NCBI GenBank assembly: GCA_937915825.1
Contig: CALGGT010000012.1
Span: forward strand, 1-16,152
Direction: 5' to 3'
DNA from: an uncultured Eubacterium sp.
GTDB lineage: Bacteria > Bacillota > Clostridia > Lachnospirales > Lachnospiraceae
Length of the DNA: 16,152 bases
Shown here: piece by piece, positions 1-8,306 of the stretch
Layout of the letters: every line of letters starts with the position of its first letter
How positions within the stretch are numbered: the stretch's first letter is position 1
Made by a program: the position numbers and the translations under genes
The notes under the pieces: generated by a model
Told to the model about the DNA's origin: nothing
The model's database searches: none
What the model saw: only the letters and a program-made list of their open reading frames with translations

Positions 1-71
1 GCCAGCTATGCCGTTATTCTTTTAAGGATTAAAATCCCTTAGTGCGGACCACTTTGGCCCTCTCCTTTTTC

Positions 72-87
72 TCTTTGCTTGCAAAGA
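72..87. repeat. Short perfect inverted repeat upstream of the AP2/HNH-like gene
   Basis: TCTTTGC at 72-78 and GCAAAGA at 81-87 form a perfect 7-bp inverted repeat around TT. It lies about 24 bp upstream of the putative -35 box at 111-116, so an operator role is possible but unproven. There is no T-run after it, so it is not a clear terminator. Confidence 0.4.
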
Positions 88-110
88 ATGGAAGATCCCC
101 CTAAAATTCT

Positions 111-140
111 TTGACACCCCCTTCTCATATGTGATACGAT
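111..140 (+). promoter_or_regulatory. Putative sigma-A promoter of the AP2/HNH-like gene
   Basis: A perfect -35 TTGACA (111-116) is followed after 18 bp by TACGAT (135-140), a 4/6 match to TATAAT. Transcription would start near 147 and leave about 150 nt of untranslated leader before the ATG at 296. That leader contains a small hairpin, TTGCTT (265-270) with AAGCAA (274-279), directly before the ribosome binding site. Confidence 0.4.
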
Positions 141-295
141 ATAAGGGGCAAATGGTCAAATCGCACAGGGGCAAACGGTACAAAATCCCAATCATGCTTG
201 CTTGATTGAGGATTTTCACCTTGAAACCAGCGAAATATGAGGAAGCAGCAATTTACGAAATAATTTGCTTGCGAAGCAAGGAAAGGATCTTATCT

Positions 296-1078
296 ATGAA
301 ACCCGGGGTTTATCTGACGCATAAAAAAGACGGATCTCCTCTTTATCGAAGTTCCATCACCTTTCAAGGCAAACACATTAGTCTGGGGAGTTATCCCGAT
401 GAACAGGCAGCCCATGACGCCTATACTGCCGCGGCCAATGTACTTCGCACGCCTTCCTATACCCTTTTGCGTACAGCTCCCCCCTTGCCTTTCTTCAAAT
501 ATGTTTCTCTGGTTAATTTCCGGGATAACGGCCTCTACATTAAGACACCGATTTATCTTTATGATCGATACTTTTATTATTATATGAATCCGGATGAATA
601 CTATATTTTTGATGTAGACGATCTATTCTATTATTCCACCCACAGCATCTTAAAAAGAGGGGGACATTTATTTGTCTCCGACTATGGAATGCAGGTAAAT
701 ATTTTATCCCGCTACGGCATTCACAATTACGCAGTAGCAGGCAGAGATTACGTGTTTTTAAACGGAGATTCCCATGACATGAGATACGAAAATATCCGGG
801 TGATCAATCACTTCCTGGGCGTGTGCAAAAAAACAAAAAATTATCAGGATCTTTATGAGTGCAGGATCCATGTAAACGGTGATATCCTCGTTGGTCGGTA
901 TCCCACGGAAACAGAGGCTGCCATCGCCTTTAATAAAGCCGCGGATCTATTGCATAAAAAAGGGTACCGCAAGCAGTACCCAAAACATTTTATTGAACAT
1001 CTTTCTTCCACAGAATACCGGAAAATTTATGATCGGATCTCCATCTCTTCCGCCATCAACAATTACCCAAATTGTTAA
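296..1078 (+). CDS. AP2-like / degenerate HNH-like DNA-binding protein
   Basis: The product is 260 aa. Two AP2/ERF-like repeats are visible: residues ~14-52 (ITF..K.ISLGSYPDEQAAHDAY) and ~185-222 (CRIHVNGDILVGRYPTETEAA), both with the family's LG.(Y/F)...AA.A(Y/F) signature. Between them, residues ~125-172 resemble the NGD..DNR.ENLR part of HNH homing-type endonucleases (LNGDSHDMRYENIRVIN). However, the histidines expected just before NGD are replaced (YVFLNGD), so nuclease activity is doubtful. AP2-HNH proteins are known as phage and mobile-element endonucleases; this one looks like a DNA-binding derivative, which is inference. The start at 296 is chosen because AAAGGA (282-287) lies 8 nt upstream. 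A TTG at 206 would extend the frame by 30 residues without a good ribosome binding site. It converges on the pheT-side membrane gene with only 7 bp between stop codons. Confidence 0.72.
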   Translation: MKPGVYLTHKKDGSPLYRSSITFQGKHISLGSYPDEQAAHDAYTAAANVLRTPSYTLLRTAPPLPFFKYVSLVNFRDNGLYIKTPIYLYDRYFYYYMNPDEYYIFDVDDLFYYSTHSILKRGGHLFVSDYGMQVNILSRYGIHNYAVAGRDYVFLNGDSHDMRYENIRVINHFLGVCKKTKNYQDLYECRIHVNGDILVGRYPTETEAAIAFNKAADLLHKKGYRKQYPKHFIEHLSSTEYRKIYDRISISSAINNYPNC

Positions 1079-1085
1079 CTTACAT

Positions 1086-1418
1086 TTACATAAAAATCCC
1101 TGTGATATAAAGTATAAAATAAACCAAAATAACCACTCCGTTTAGCACGCATCCCATGCGGGGCGTTGTGGGATAGATCTCTTCCATCTTGAAGCATCGG
1201 ATCCCAAGGATCTCACCTGCAATGGCCAGGATCAGATTCAAAAAACCAAGGTAGGCCGCCTGGATCCCCCAGGCCCCATCCCTTTGATCGGATTGATGGA
1301 ATAGAAACAGCATAAATACCACCGCTCCTACTCCGATCACAGCCGATAGGATCCCCTGTTTGGGATGTACCTTATCCGTAAACAATATTCTTCTTCGGTT
1401 GAAAAACGGAATCTTCAT
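1086..1418 (-). CDS. Small three-helix membrane protein (DUF6142-like)
   Basis: This 110-aa protein starts with a basic stretch (MKIPFFNRRR) followed by three hydrophobic segments at about residues 23-41, 51-76 and 88-109. A conserved-looking G.I.GI..F linker and the overall helix pattern resemble small uncharacterised Clostridia membrane proteins; I think DUF6142, from memory only. The start lies 12 bp after the pheT stop codon and the strand is the same, so it is probably the last gene of the T-box-controlled pheST transcript. The ribosome binding site is weak, so translation may depend on coupling to pheT. No catalytic motif is visible and the function is unknown. No clear terminator follows before the convergent gene. 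Confidence 0.65.
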   Translation of the reverse strand: MKIPFFNRRRILFTDKVHPKQGILSAVIGVGAVVFMLFLFHQSDQRDGAWGIQAAYLGFLNLILAIAGEILGIRCFKMEEIYPTTPRMGCVLNGVVILVYFILYITGIFM

Positions 1419-1430
1419 CTTCGCTCAACT

Positions 1431-3866
1431 CTACTTTCTGATTTCTACGCCTGCCTCCGATAATTTTCCTAAGATCTTATCCATGGCACGGGTAACATCT
1501 CCTTCTTCCAGGGTCTTGTCCTGCGCACGGAATACCAGGGAATACGCAAGGGATTTCTCATCCCCTGCCACCTGATCTCCTTCGTAAACATCGAACAAAG
1601 TAACCTTTTCCAAATAGCTGCCGGCATTCTTACGAATGATCTTCTCTACCTCTCCGGCTAAGATATCTTTCTTCATAACCAGAGAAAGATCTCGGTTGAC
1701 CGCCGGGAACTTAGCAATTCCTTTGAACTTCACATCAAAATCAGACAGATCCACCAATGCGGGAACATCCAGTACTGCCAGGTAGGTCTTGGTTCCCAGA
1801 CGATAGTTTTCCGCCACCTCCGGATGTAATTCTCCCATGTATCCAATGGATTCTCCCTTCACCAAAATCTCCGCTTTTCTTCCGGGATGAAGATACGGAC
1901 GAGGACATGCCGGCGTATATTCCGCTTCCTTAATTCCTAGCTTGAATAGAATCTCTTCCACCACGCCTTTCATGGTAAAGAAATCCCCTTTGTTATACAT
2001 ACCCATGGCTAATTTCACCCGTTCATCCGGCATTTCCGTAAGAGGAAGCTCCTTGGCTAAATATACATTGGCCATTTCATATAATCCCACTTCCTTGTTG
2101 CGGTGATTATAATTGGTCGAAAGAGACGTTAACAAACCATTTAAGGGAAGCGTCCGCATAATACTGTAATCCTCGCCTAAGGGGTTCTGGATGGTAATTG
2201 CTTTTCTCGCCTCATCCTCTTCTTCCAACAACAACCGGTCAAATACTTTCGGGCTGTCAAAGGAATACGTCATACTTTCACTAAATCCCGCTTTCTCACA
2301 AATATGACGGAGCATGGTTTCCACAACCATCTGCGGCGTAACGGTTCCAATGGTTCCCTCTCCGGACGGAAGGGTTTGAGGAATCTTATCATATCCATAG
2401 AATCTGGCAACCTCTTCGGCCAGATCCGCCAAACAAAGGAGATCTTGACGCCAGGTAGGCACGATCACTTCTTTCTTTTCCGTATCAACGGTTAAGTCAA
2501 TGGTTTCAAAATATTTAACCATCTCTTCCTCGGGAATCTCCGTTCCCAGCAAAGCATTGATCTTCTCCGGATCATAACCCACAACCCGGGGCTTACTCTG
2601 AACGGGGTATTCATCTACACATCCGCCTACAACGGTTCCGGCGCCTAACTCCTCGATCAGTTGACAGGCCCGGTTCATGGCAAGCATCGTCGTTTCCGGA
2701 TCCAGACCTTTCTCAAATTTTGCCTGGGCGTCGGTGCGCATTCCCAATTTCTTACCGGACAAACGAATGTTGGTTCCATCAAAGCAAGCGGCCTCAAATA
2801 ACAACGTCTGAACGTTATCCGTGATCTTCGAATTCTCGCCTCCCATGATGCCGGCGATCCCCACCGGTTTTTCCCCATCGCAGATCATCAATACGGATTC
2901 ATCCATGGTTCGCTCTTCACCATCCAGGGTCTGGAATTTCTCCCCGCTTTTTGCATTTCGGACCACAATTTTATTCTGGGCGATTAAATCCAGATCATAG
3001 GCATGCATAGGCTGACCGAACTCTTCCATCACGTAGTTGGTAATGTCAACCAGATTGTTAATGGGACGAATTCCGCAAGCGGCCAAGCGACGTCGCATCC
3101 ATTCCGGAGACGGTGCCAAATGAATATCTTTTACCACCCGGGCTACATATCTCTTGCACAGATCCGGATTCTCAATGGAAACAGAAATATAATCCGATGC
3201 CTTTTCTTCGTTTCCCGTTTCTTTCACCACCGGGGGCTCAAACTTCTTACGGAAGGTTGCCGCCGCTTCTCTGGCCAGACCAAGGATACTAAAACAGTCC
3301 ACACGGTTGGATGTAATCTCATATTCAAAATTCGTATCCCGAAGACCCAATAATTCAATGGCATCGCTTCCAACGGGCGCATCCTTATAATTCTCATTGT
3401 CACTTAAAATATAAATCCCATCCGGCGCGGCATCCGGGTAAAAGTCTGTAGATGACCCTAATTCTTCCACGGAACACATCATGCCGAAGGATTCCACTCC
3501 ACGAAGTTTTCCTTTTTTGATCTTGATCCCGCCGGGGGTTCTGGTGCCGTCATGTCCGCCGGCCACTTTTCCTCCATCCAGCACAACCGGAACCTTCTGC
3601 CCCTCTTTCACATTAGGGGCACCGGTTACGATCTGGATGGTATCTTTGTTTTCATTGATCGCCACCTGACAAACCACTAACTTATCCGCATCCGGGTGCT
3701 TCTCGATTTTCTCGATCTGTCCCACGATAATCTGATCCAGGTCCGCATCCAAACGCTGGTATTCTTCCACTTTACTTCCGGACAGAGTCATGGCGTCCAT
3801 GAATTCCTGGTCCTCACACTCCAAATCCGGTACATATGCTTTAATCCATGAAATAGGTGAATTCAT
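1431..3866 (-). CDS. pheT: Phenylalanyl-tRNA synthetase beta subunit
   Basis: The 811-aa protein is the beta chain of the cytosolic alpha2beta2 enzyme that charges tRNA-Phe. Its length is close to that of Bacillus-type PheT. The visible domain order is standard: tRNA-binding OB fold (about 44-155, with EKHPDADKL), B3/B4 editing domain (about 215-390), B5 domain (about 405-475), catalytic-like core (about 485-690) and C-terminal FDX-ACB anticodon-binding domain (about 718-811, with FPAVNRDLSLV). The start is supported by GGAGG 8 nt upstream. It begins 23 bp after the pheS stop and is co-transcribed with it, so it is under the same T-box control. No truncation or frameshift was seen. Confidence 0.98.
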   Translation of the reverse strand: MNSPISWIKAYVPDLECEDQEFMDAMTLSGSKVEEYQRLDADLDQIIVGQIEKIEKHPDADKLVVCQVAINENKDTIQIVTGAPNVKEGQKVPVVLDGGKVAGGHDGTRTPGGIKIKKGKLRGVESFGMMCSVEELGSSTDFYPDAAPDGIYILSDNENYKDAPVGSDAIELLGLRDTNFEYEITSNRVDCFSILGLAREAAATFRKKFEPPVVKETGNEEKASDYISVSIENPDLCKRYVARVVKDIHLAPSPEWMRRRLAACGIRPINNLVDITNYVMEEFGQPMHAYDLDLIAQNKIVVRNAKSGEKFQTLDGEERTMDESVLMICDGEKPVGIAGIMGGENSKITDNVQTLLFEAACFDGTNIRLSGKKLGMRTDAQAKFEKGLDPETTMLAMNRACQLIEELGAGTVVGGCVDEYPVQSKPRVVGYDPEKINALLGTEIPEEEMVKYFETIDLTVDTEKKEVIVPTWRQDLLCLADLAEEVARFYGYDKIPQTLPSGEGTIGTVTPQMVVETMLRHICEKAGFSESMTYSFDSPKVFDRLLLEEEDEARKAITIQNPLGEDYSIMRTLPLNGLLTSLSTNYNHRNKEVGLYEMANVYLAKELPLTEMPDERVKLAMGMYNKGDFFTMKGVVEEILFKLGIKEAEYTPACPRPYLHPGRKAEILVKGESIGYMGELHPEVAENYRLGTKTYLAVLDVPALVDLSDFDVKFKGIAKFPAVNRDLSLVMKKDILAGEVEKIIRKNAGSYLEKVTLFDVYEGDQVAGDEKSLAYSLVFRAQDKTLEEGDVTRAMDKILGKLSEAGVEIRK

Positions 3867-3889
3867 TTATTTATCCTCCAATCTTTCCT

Positions 3890-4909
3890 TTAAAACTGAT
3901 CCAAGAACCGCTGATCGTTTTCATACAACAAACGCATGTCATCAATCTCATATTTTAACAACGTGATTCGCTCCAGGCCTACACCAAAGGCAAATCCCAC
4001 ATATTCTTCCGGATCAATCCCACTCATTTCCAATACATGGGGATGTACCATGCCGCATCCTAAAATCTCGATCCATCCCTCTCCTTTACAGAAACGGCAT
4101 CCTTTCCCGCCACATTTAAAGCAGGAAACATCCACTTCTGCGCTAGGCTCCGTGAAAGGGAAATGGTGAGGACGGAATTTCACTTTTGTATCTTCTCCAA
4201 AAAGCTTCTTGGCAAACTCTGCCAAGGTCCCCTTTAAATCCGCAAAAGTTACATTCTTATCAATGACCAGTCCTTCGATCTGATGGAAACAAGGGGAATG
4301 GGTGGCGTCCACTTCGTCCGAACGGAACACACGTCCCGGGGAGATCATGCGAATGGGTAATTTCCCTTTTTCCATAACGTGCACCTGAGCGGAAGAGGTT
4401 TGGGTACGTAATAAAAATTCATTGTTTAAATAAAACGTGTCCTGCTCGTCCTTTGCCGGATGATTTGCCGGAATATTTAACGCCTCGAAATTATAATAAT
4501 CTTTTTCGATTTCCGGTCCGCCAACTACCTCATATCCCATGCCGATGAAAATATTCTGTACTTCTTCCAGAACAATGGTGTTCGGATGTCTGTGACCGAT
4601 TTTTAAAGGCTTTCCGGGCAATGTTACATCGATGACCTCTGCCTTCATTTTCTCCTCACGAAGTTTTTTCTCAAATCCGGCCTTTTTGTTTTCCAATCGT
4701 TCCTCGATCTTCGCACGGGCGTCGTTCACCATTTGACCCACTTTCGGTCGATCCTCCGGCGCCACGTCCTTCATACCTTTGAGGACGCTGGTCAGCTCTC
4801 CCTTTTTCCCCAGAAAGTTAACGCGGATGTCATTTAACTTATTGAGTTCGTTGGAAGATTCAATCTGATCCATTGCTTCTTTCATAATACGTTCCAGTTT
4901 GTCTTTCAT
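3890..4909 (-). CDS. pheS: Phenylalanyl-tRNA synthetase alpha subunit
   Basis: This 339-aa protein is the catalytic alpha chain of PheRS. It has an N-terminal coiled-coil arm (about 1-85), then the class II core with the HRHPN entry, the LLRTQTSSAQ segment, motif 2 around RVFRSDEVDATHSPCFHQ, and motif 3 near the C-terminus (FAFGVGLERI). A CxxC...CxxC cluster (SCFKCGGKGCRFCKGEG) precedes EILGCGMVHP, as is common in Firmicute PheS. The start is fixed by GGAGG 8 nt upstream. The gene follows a T-box leader and attenuator, and pheT follows 23 bp downstream. Length and motifs are typical and complete. Confidence 0.98.
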   Translation of the reverse strand: MKDKLERIMKEAMDQIESSNELNKLNDIRVNFLGKKGELTSVLKGMKDVAPEDRPKVGQMVNDARAKIEERLENKKAGFEKKLREEKMKAEVIDVTLPGKPLKIGHRHPNTIVLEEVQNIFIGMGYEVVGGPEIEKDYYNFEALNIPANHPAKDEQDTFYLNNEFLLRTQTSSAQVHVMEKGKLPIRMISPGRVFRSDEVDATHSPCFHQIEGLVIDKNVTFADLKGTLAEFAKKLFGEDTKVKFRPHHFPFTEPSAEVDVSCFKCGGKGCRFCKGEGWIEILGCGMVHPHVLEMSGIDPEEYVGFAFGVGLERITLLKYEIDDMRLLYENDQRFLDQF

Positions 4910-4930
4910 TTCTCATTCCTCCATTTGCAT

Positions 4931-4963
4931 AAAAAAAATCCCTTAAGTTTCAAACTTAAGGGA
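4931..4963 (-). terminator. Attenuator terminator of the pheST T-box
   Basis: On the minus strand TCCCTTAAGTTT (4963-4952) and AAACTTAAGGGA (4950-4939) form a perfect inverted repeat followed by eight T (4938-4931). It ends 21 bp before the pheS start and is the off-state hairpin of the T-box. Confidence 0.93.
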
Positions 4964-5215
4964 CGAAATTTCTTCCGCGGTACCACCCTGATTTCGACTC
5001 GGTCGACACTCATTGGGACGTTACGTGTGCCTCACGTCTTCTCCTACTTGCCTACATGCAAAGGGTTCAAAGAAGCAACTCCGGTGTGAACGTCAATTGC
5101 ATTCAAGAACCAAAAGGAGCTTTCAGCCGATGACCCCTTCTCTCTGTATGGGATAAATACAAATCTATGACACGATTGTCATTGCACCATCTTCGTCTTT
5201 GGTATTAAATTATCA
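4931..5215 (-). promoter_or_regulatory. T-box leader, tRNA-Phe specific, of pheST
   Basis: The minus strand carries the T-box core AGGGTGGTACCGCG at 4976-4989, followed by the attenuator hairpin at 4931-4963. Upstream, a specifier-loop-like segment reads GACG-TTC-ACACC, placing a UUC (Phe) codon at 5088-5090. The variable T-box base is U (UGGU), which pairs with an A discriminator, as tRNA-Phe has. Uncharged tRNA-Phe binding would stabilise an antiterminator in which the T-box AGGG pairs with the CCCU of the terminator's left arm, allowing read-through into pheS and pheT. The specifier is read by eye; the full Stem I fold was not computed. Confidence 0.93.
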
Positions 5216-5221
5216 TTTGTT

Positions 5222-5250
5222 AGCATAGCATGGAAACGCCCATCTGTCAA
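5222..5250 (-). promoter_or_regulatory. Sigma-A promoter of pheST
   Basis: A perfect minus-strand TTGACA (5250-5245), a 17-bp spacer and TATGCT (5227-5222, 4/6 to TATAAT) place transcription start near 5215, giving a leader of about 305 nt that fits the T-box. The -35 box begins only 3 bp after the trkH stop codon. Confidence 0.8.
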
Positions 5251-5253
5251 GAA

Positions 5254-6696
5254 CTATTTTTTCCAGGTCGTCGGGGAAAATAACAGCAACAAGGGGAATA
5301 ATTCCAAACGACCGGCGATCATATCAAAGATCAAAACCGCCGTGGAAAAGGTGGAAAATCCCGAATAATTACAGGTAGGTCCTACCAGCTTAAAACCGGG
5401 ACCGATGTTATTGATCGTAGCAGCCACGGCGGATACATTGGTCTCAAAATCATACCCATCCAGGCTGATCAATAAAACGGACACAATAAAAATGATCATG
5501 TAAGAAACCAGGAAAACGTTCACCGAACGCAGCACTTCATGCTCTACTTTCTGTCCAGCAACCTTCACTTTATAAACATTTCGCGGGTGGATCATAACCT
5601 TGAGTTCTTTCAAAAACGTCTTCACCCATATCATAAAACGGGACACTTTCATACCACCGCCGGTACTTCCGGCACAGGCTCCCATGAACATAAGGAAGAA
5701 CAAGATCGTCTTGGAAAAAGCAGGCCATTGATCAAAGTCTACCGTGGAATAACCGGTGGTTGTTACAATGGAACCCACTTGAAACGCTGCATGTTTCAAA
5801 GTTTCTCCCCATCCCAAAAATTGAGGTCTTACCTGACACGTAATGAGAAGGATCGATCCGGCGATCACGGTAAGATAGATCCAGACTTCCTTTATTTTTA
5901 ACGCTTCCTTAGGCTTTCTCGCTACAAACACCAAATAATAAAAGCTGAAATTCACTCCGTAGGCGATCATAAAAATGGTAATGATCACCTGACAGTAAGT
6001 AGAAAATCCTCCAATGCTGTCATTATAAACACCAAAACCACCGGTACCGGCTGTTCCAAATGCTGCTGTAACAGAATCGAATAAACTCAATCCGCCAAAC
6101 ATTAAAAACACAACTTGCAAGATCGTCATAACCAAATAAATGGAATAGAGGATCTTGGCGGAACTTTTCACCTTCGGCACAAATTTTCCTACCGTAGGCC
6201 CCGGGCTTTCCGCCTTCATTAAGAACATATTTCTTCCACCGGCCAGGGGGATCACAGCCATCATAAAGACCAGAACGCCCATTCCTCCGATCCAATGTGT
6301 AAAAGTACGCCAGAAATTAATGCATTTGGGCATATCCTCCGGTGACGCTAAGATCGAGGCACCGGTTGTGGTAAATCCGGACGCGGTTTCAAAGATCGCA
6401 TCCATAAAGTTGGAGATACTGCCAGTTAACATAAAGGGGATCGCCCCAAACAAACTTAGGATCAGCCAGCTGAACGCAACGATCACATATCCTTCTCTGG
6501 CAAACAGATTCATATCTTTCGGCCGAAACCTCGTGATCAACCATCCGATCAGGGCGCATCCTCCGGCCACACCCAGAAAAGAGAACGCCTCCCGGTACTC
6601 CTGATAGCACAGTCCTACCAAAAACGGGAGAAACAGAAAACATCCTTCAAAGAATAAAACCCATCCCAATGCATACGTTACAACTTTATGATTCAT
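5254..6696 (-). CDS. trkH: Potassium uptake channel subunit TrkH/KtrB
   Basis: The 480-aa integral membrane protein forms the ion pathway of a Trk/Ktr-type K+ uptake system. Four pore-loop repeats carry the selectivity-filter glycines: TTTGAS (109-114), TAGTGGFG (215-222), VTTTGYS (311-317) and NNIGPG (429-434). The intramembrane gate loop region GACAGSTGGGMK (339-350) is also present, as is the C-terminal AGRLE signature. About eight to ten hydrophobic helices surround these loops. GAGGA precedes the start by about 4 nt. It lies 11 bp downstream of trkA and is co-transcribed with it; TrkA would gate it in response to nucleotides. No separate terminator is visible after the stop, where the pheST promoter begins at once. 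Confidence 0.96.
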   Translation of the reverse strand: MNHKVVTYALGWVLFFEGCFLFLPFLVGLCYQEYREAFSFLGVAGGCALIGWLITRFRPKDMNLFAREGYVIVAFSWLILSLFGAIPFMLTGSISNFMDAIFETASGFTTTGASILASPEDMPKCINFWRTFTHWIGGMGVLVFMMAVIPLAGGRNMFLMKAESPGPTVGKFVPKVKSSAKILYSIYLVMTILQVVFLMFGGLSLFDSVTAAFGTAGTGGFGVYNDSIGGFSTYCQVIITIFMIAYGVNFSFYYLVFVARKPKEALKIKEVWIYLTVIAGSILLITCQVRPQFLGWGETLKHAAFQVGSIVTTTGYSTVDFDQWPAFSKTILFFLMFMGACAGSTGGGMKVSRFMIWVKTFLKELKVMIHPRNVYKVKVAGQKVEHEVLRSVNVFLVSYMIIFIVSVLLISLDGYDFETNVSAVAATINNIGPGFKLVGPTCNYSGFSTFSTAVLIFDMIAGRLELFPLLLLFSPTTWKK

Positions 6697-6707
6697 AGTT
6701 TCCTCGC

Positions 6708-8072
6708 TTATTGTACATCAATAATTTCCGATATATCCCGAATTCCTTTCTGCATGGTCACGATCACCACAGAATCCTTCTCTTCCAAAGTATCCTGACC
6801 ACGGGGAATAAGAATCTTCTTACCACGAATGATACAAGCCACCAATGTATTCTCATGAATGGTTAGATTCATCAAGGGGATTCCGATTAAATGAGATCCT
6901 CTTTCCACGGTAAATTCCACGGCTTCTGCCCGTTCATCCATGATCTTATACATACGCTCCATATTACAGCCAATGGAATTCTTCATGGCTCTTACAAATT
7001 GTACAATGTATTCCGCTGTTATTTTCCTGGTATAAACAATGGTATCCAGATCCAGATTTCGGATCAATCCGTCGAAATTTGCCCGACGAAGTCTGGTACA
7101 GATCTTGGCATTGGATTGTTGTTTGGCATAGAGGGAAAGGATCACATTCTCTTCATCAATTCCCGTTAAGGCCACAAATCCCTCACAGCTCTTCAACCCT
7201 TCTTCCATTAATACGATCTGATCGGAGCCGTCTCCATGAATAATCTGGGCATGGGGTAACTCATCGGACAGATAATCACATCGATCCTCATCCCGTTCGA
7301 TCAGCTTAATGCTAATATTCATATCTCGAAGAAGACGGGCCAAATAATACGCCGTATCGCCGCCTCCCACGATCATAACATCTTTCACCTGATGGGTTTC
7401 GATCCCGATCTTCTTAAAAAATTCCCCTGCTTTCTGAGGACGAACAATAATAGAAACCAGATCATTTTCCTGAATCTGAAAATCCCCACCGGGAATATAT
7501 AACTCATCCGAGCCACGTTCTACGGCACAGATCAACACATCGACTTTTAATTTAGGAACCACCTCGGACACTTTCATTCCGGCAAGAGAAACACCTTCTC
7601 CGACACGGAATTTTAAAAGTTCCACACGCCCCCTGGCAAAGGTGTCAATCTGGATCGCCGAGGGGAATCTGAGAATTTCTGAAATCTCCTTAGCCGCCGC
7701 ATATTCCGGATTGATGGCTAAGGAAAGTCCCAATGCATCCTTCACATAGGTTACTTCGTTGCTGTATTCCGGGTTTCGGACTCTGGCAATGGTCTTGCAA
7801 TCACCGGCTCTTTTAGCGATCAGGCAGCATAAGAGATTGATCTCATCGGATCCGGTCATGGCAATCATTAAATCCGCGGATTGAATCCCTACCTCTGCCT
7901 GTGTCTGGTAGCTGACGCCATTTCCAACTACGCCCATCACATCGCATTTGTTGGATATTTCTTCCACCTTGAAGTGATTTTTGTCGATCACCGTGACTTC
8001 ATTGCCTTCATTCGCCAATTCCATAGCTATTTCACGCCCGACTTTTCCACACCCGACAACAATTATTTTCAT
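6708..8072 (-). CDS. trkA: Trk potassium system regulatory subunit TrkA
   Basis: The 454-aa cytoplasmic protein has two tandem RCK (TrkA-N/TrkA-C) modules. The first Rossmann fold has the GCGKVG nucleotide loop (7-12) and an acidic D30 after strand two, typical of NAD(H) binding. A TrkA-C domain follows at about 150-215. The second Rossmann fold starts at about 232 with VGGGDTAYYLA, and a second TrkA-C domain spans about 380-450. Length and duplication match classical TrkA. AGGAGG lies 7 nt upstream of the ATG. It is first in a two-gene operon with trkH and is expected to form the gating ring of that channel. Confidence 0.96.
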   Translation of the reverse strand: MKIIVVGCGKVGREIAMELANEGNEVTVIDKNHFKVEEISNKCDVMGVVGNGVSYQTQAEVGIQSADLMIAMTGSDEINLLCCLIAKRAGDCKTIARVRNPEYSNEVTYVKDALGLSLAINPEYAAAKEISEILRFPSAIQIDTFARGRVELLKFRVGEGVSLAGMKVSEVVPKLKVDVLICAVERGSDELYIPGGDFQIQENDLVSIIVRPQKAGEFFKKIGIETHQVKDVMIVGGGDTAYYLARLLRDMNISIKLIERDEDRCDYLSDELPHAQIIHGDGSDQIVLMEEGLKSCEGFVALTGIDEENVILSLYAKQQSNAKICTRLRRANFDGLIRNLDLDTIVYTRKITAEYIVQFVRAMKNSIGCNMERMYKIMDERAEAVEFTVERGSHLIGIPLMNLTIHENTLVACIIRGKKILIPRGQDTLEEKDSVVIVTMQKGIRDISEIIDVQ

Positions 8073-8101
8073 GTCGATTCCTCCTCAAATCATTCTACAC
8101 A

Positions 8102-8130
8102 AACATATCACAATCGGGGGGAAAAGTCAA
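8102..8130 (-). promoter_or_regulatory. Sigma-A promoter of trkAH
   Basis: The minus strand has TTGACT (8130-8125), a 17-bp spacer containing a run of six C, and TATGTT (8107-8102). Both boxes match the consensus well (5/6 and 4/6). Transcription would start near 8095, about 22 nt before the ATG. Confidence 0.65.
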
Positions 8131-8216
8131 TATTATGTAAGGATTCTGTGGGGAGATTCGGGTCTTATAGCCGAATGAAAATCGCAAGAATCCTTCCTTC
8201 AACCAAAGTCCCAAGA

Positions 8217-8248
8217 AAACAAAAAGCACCGATTTACTCGATGCTTTT
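8217..8248 (-). terminator. Rho-independent terminator after the histidine kinase
   Basis: Positions 8222-8231 and 8239-8248 form a 10-bp stem. The only DNA mismatch (8229/8241) becomes a G-U pair in minus-strand RNA but not in plus-strand RNA. On the minus strand the stem is followed by a T-rich tail (TTTTTGTTTT), so it ends the two-component operon and separates it from trkAH. Confidence 0.85.
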
Positions 8249-8306
8249 GTTTCATGATTGAAACCATTGGACCGGGATCCGGCAACGGCAGCATTGGATC
8301 AAAAAT

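Noticed and set aside
22..219. 65-residue minus-strand reading frame before the AP2/HNH-like gene
   Set aside because: No ribosome binding site, no recognisable motif, and it overlaps the likely promoter and leader of the plus-strand gene.
206..295. Upstream TTG start adding 30 residues to the AP2/HNH-like protein
   Set aside because: No good ribosome binding site; the ATG at 296 has AAAGGA at 8 nt and the extra residues include the hairpin region.
1058..1076. AACAATT/AATTGTT inverted repeat at the end of the AP2/HNH-like gene
   Set aside because: Short, AT-only stem without a T-run; too weak to call a terminator.
6155..6604. 149-residue plus-strand frame inside trkH
   Set aside because: Antisense shadow of a clear trkH gene with no ribosome binding site or known domain. 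The same applies to other frames opposite pheT, trkA and the kinase.
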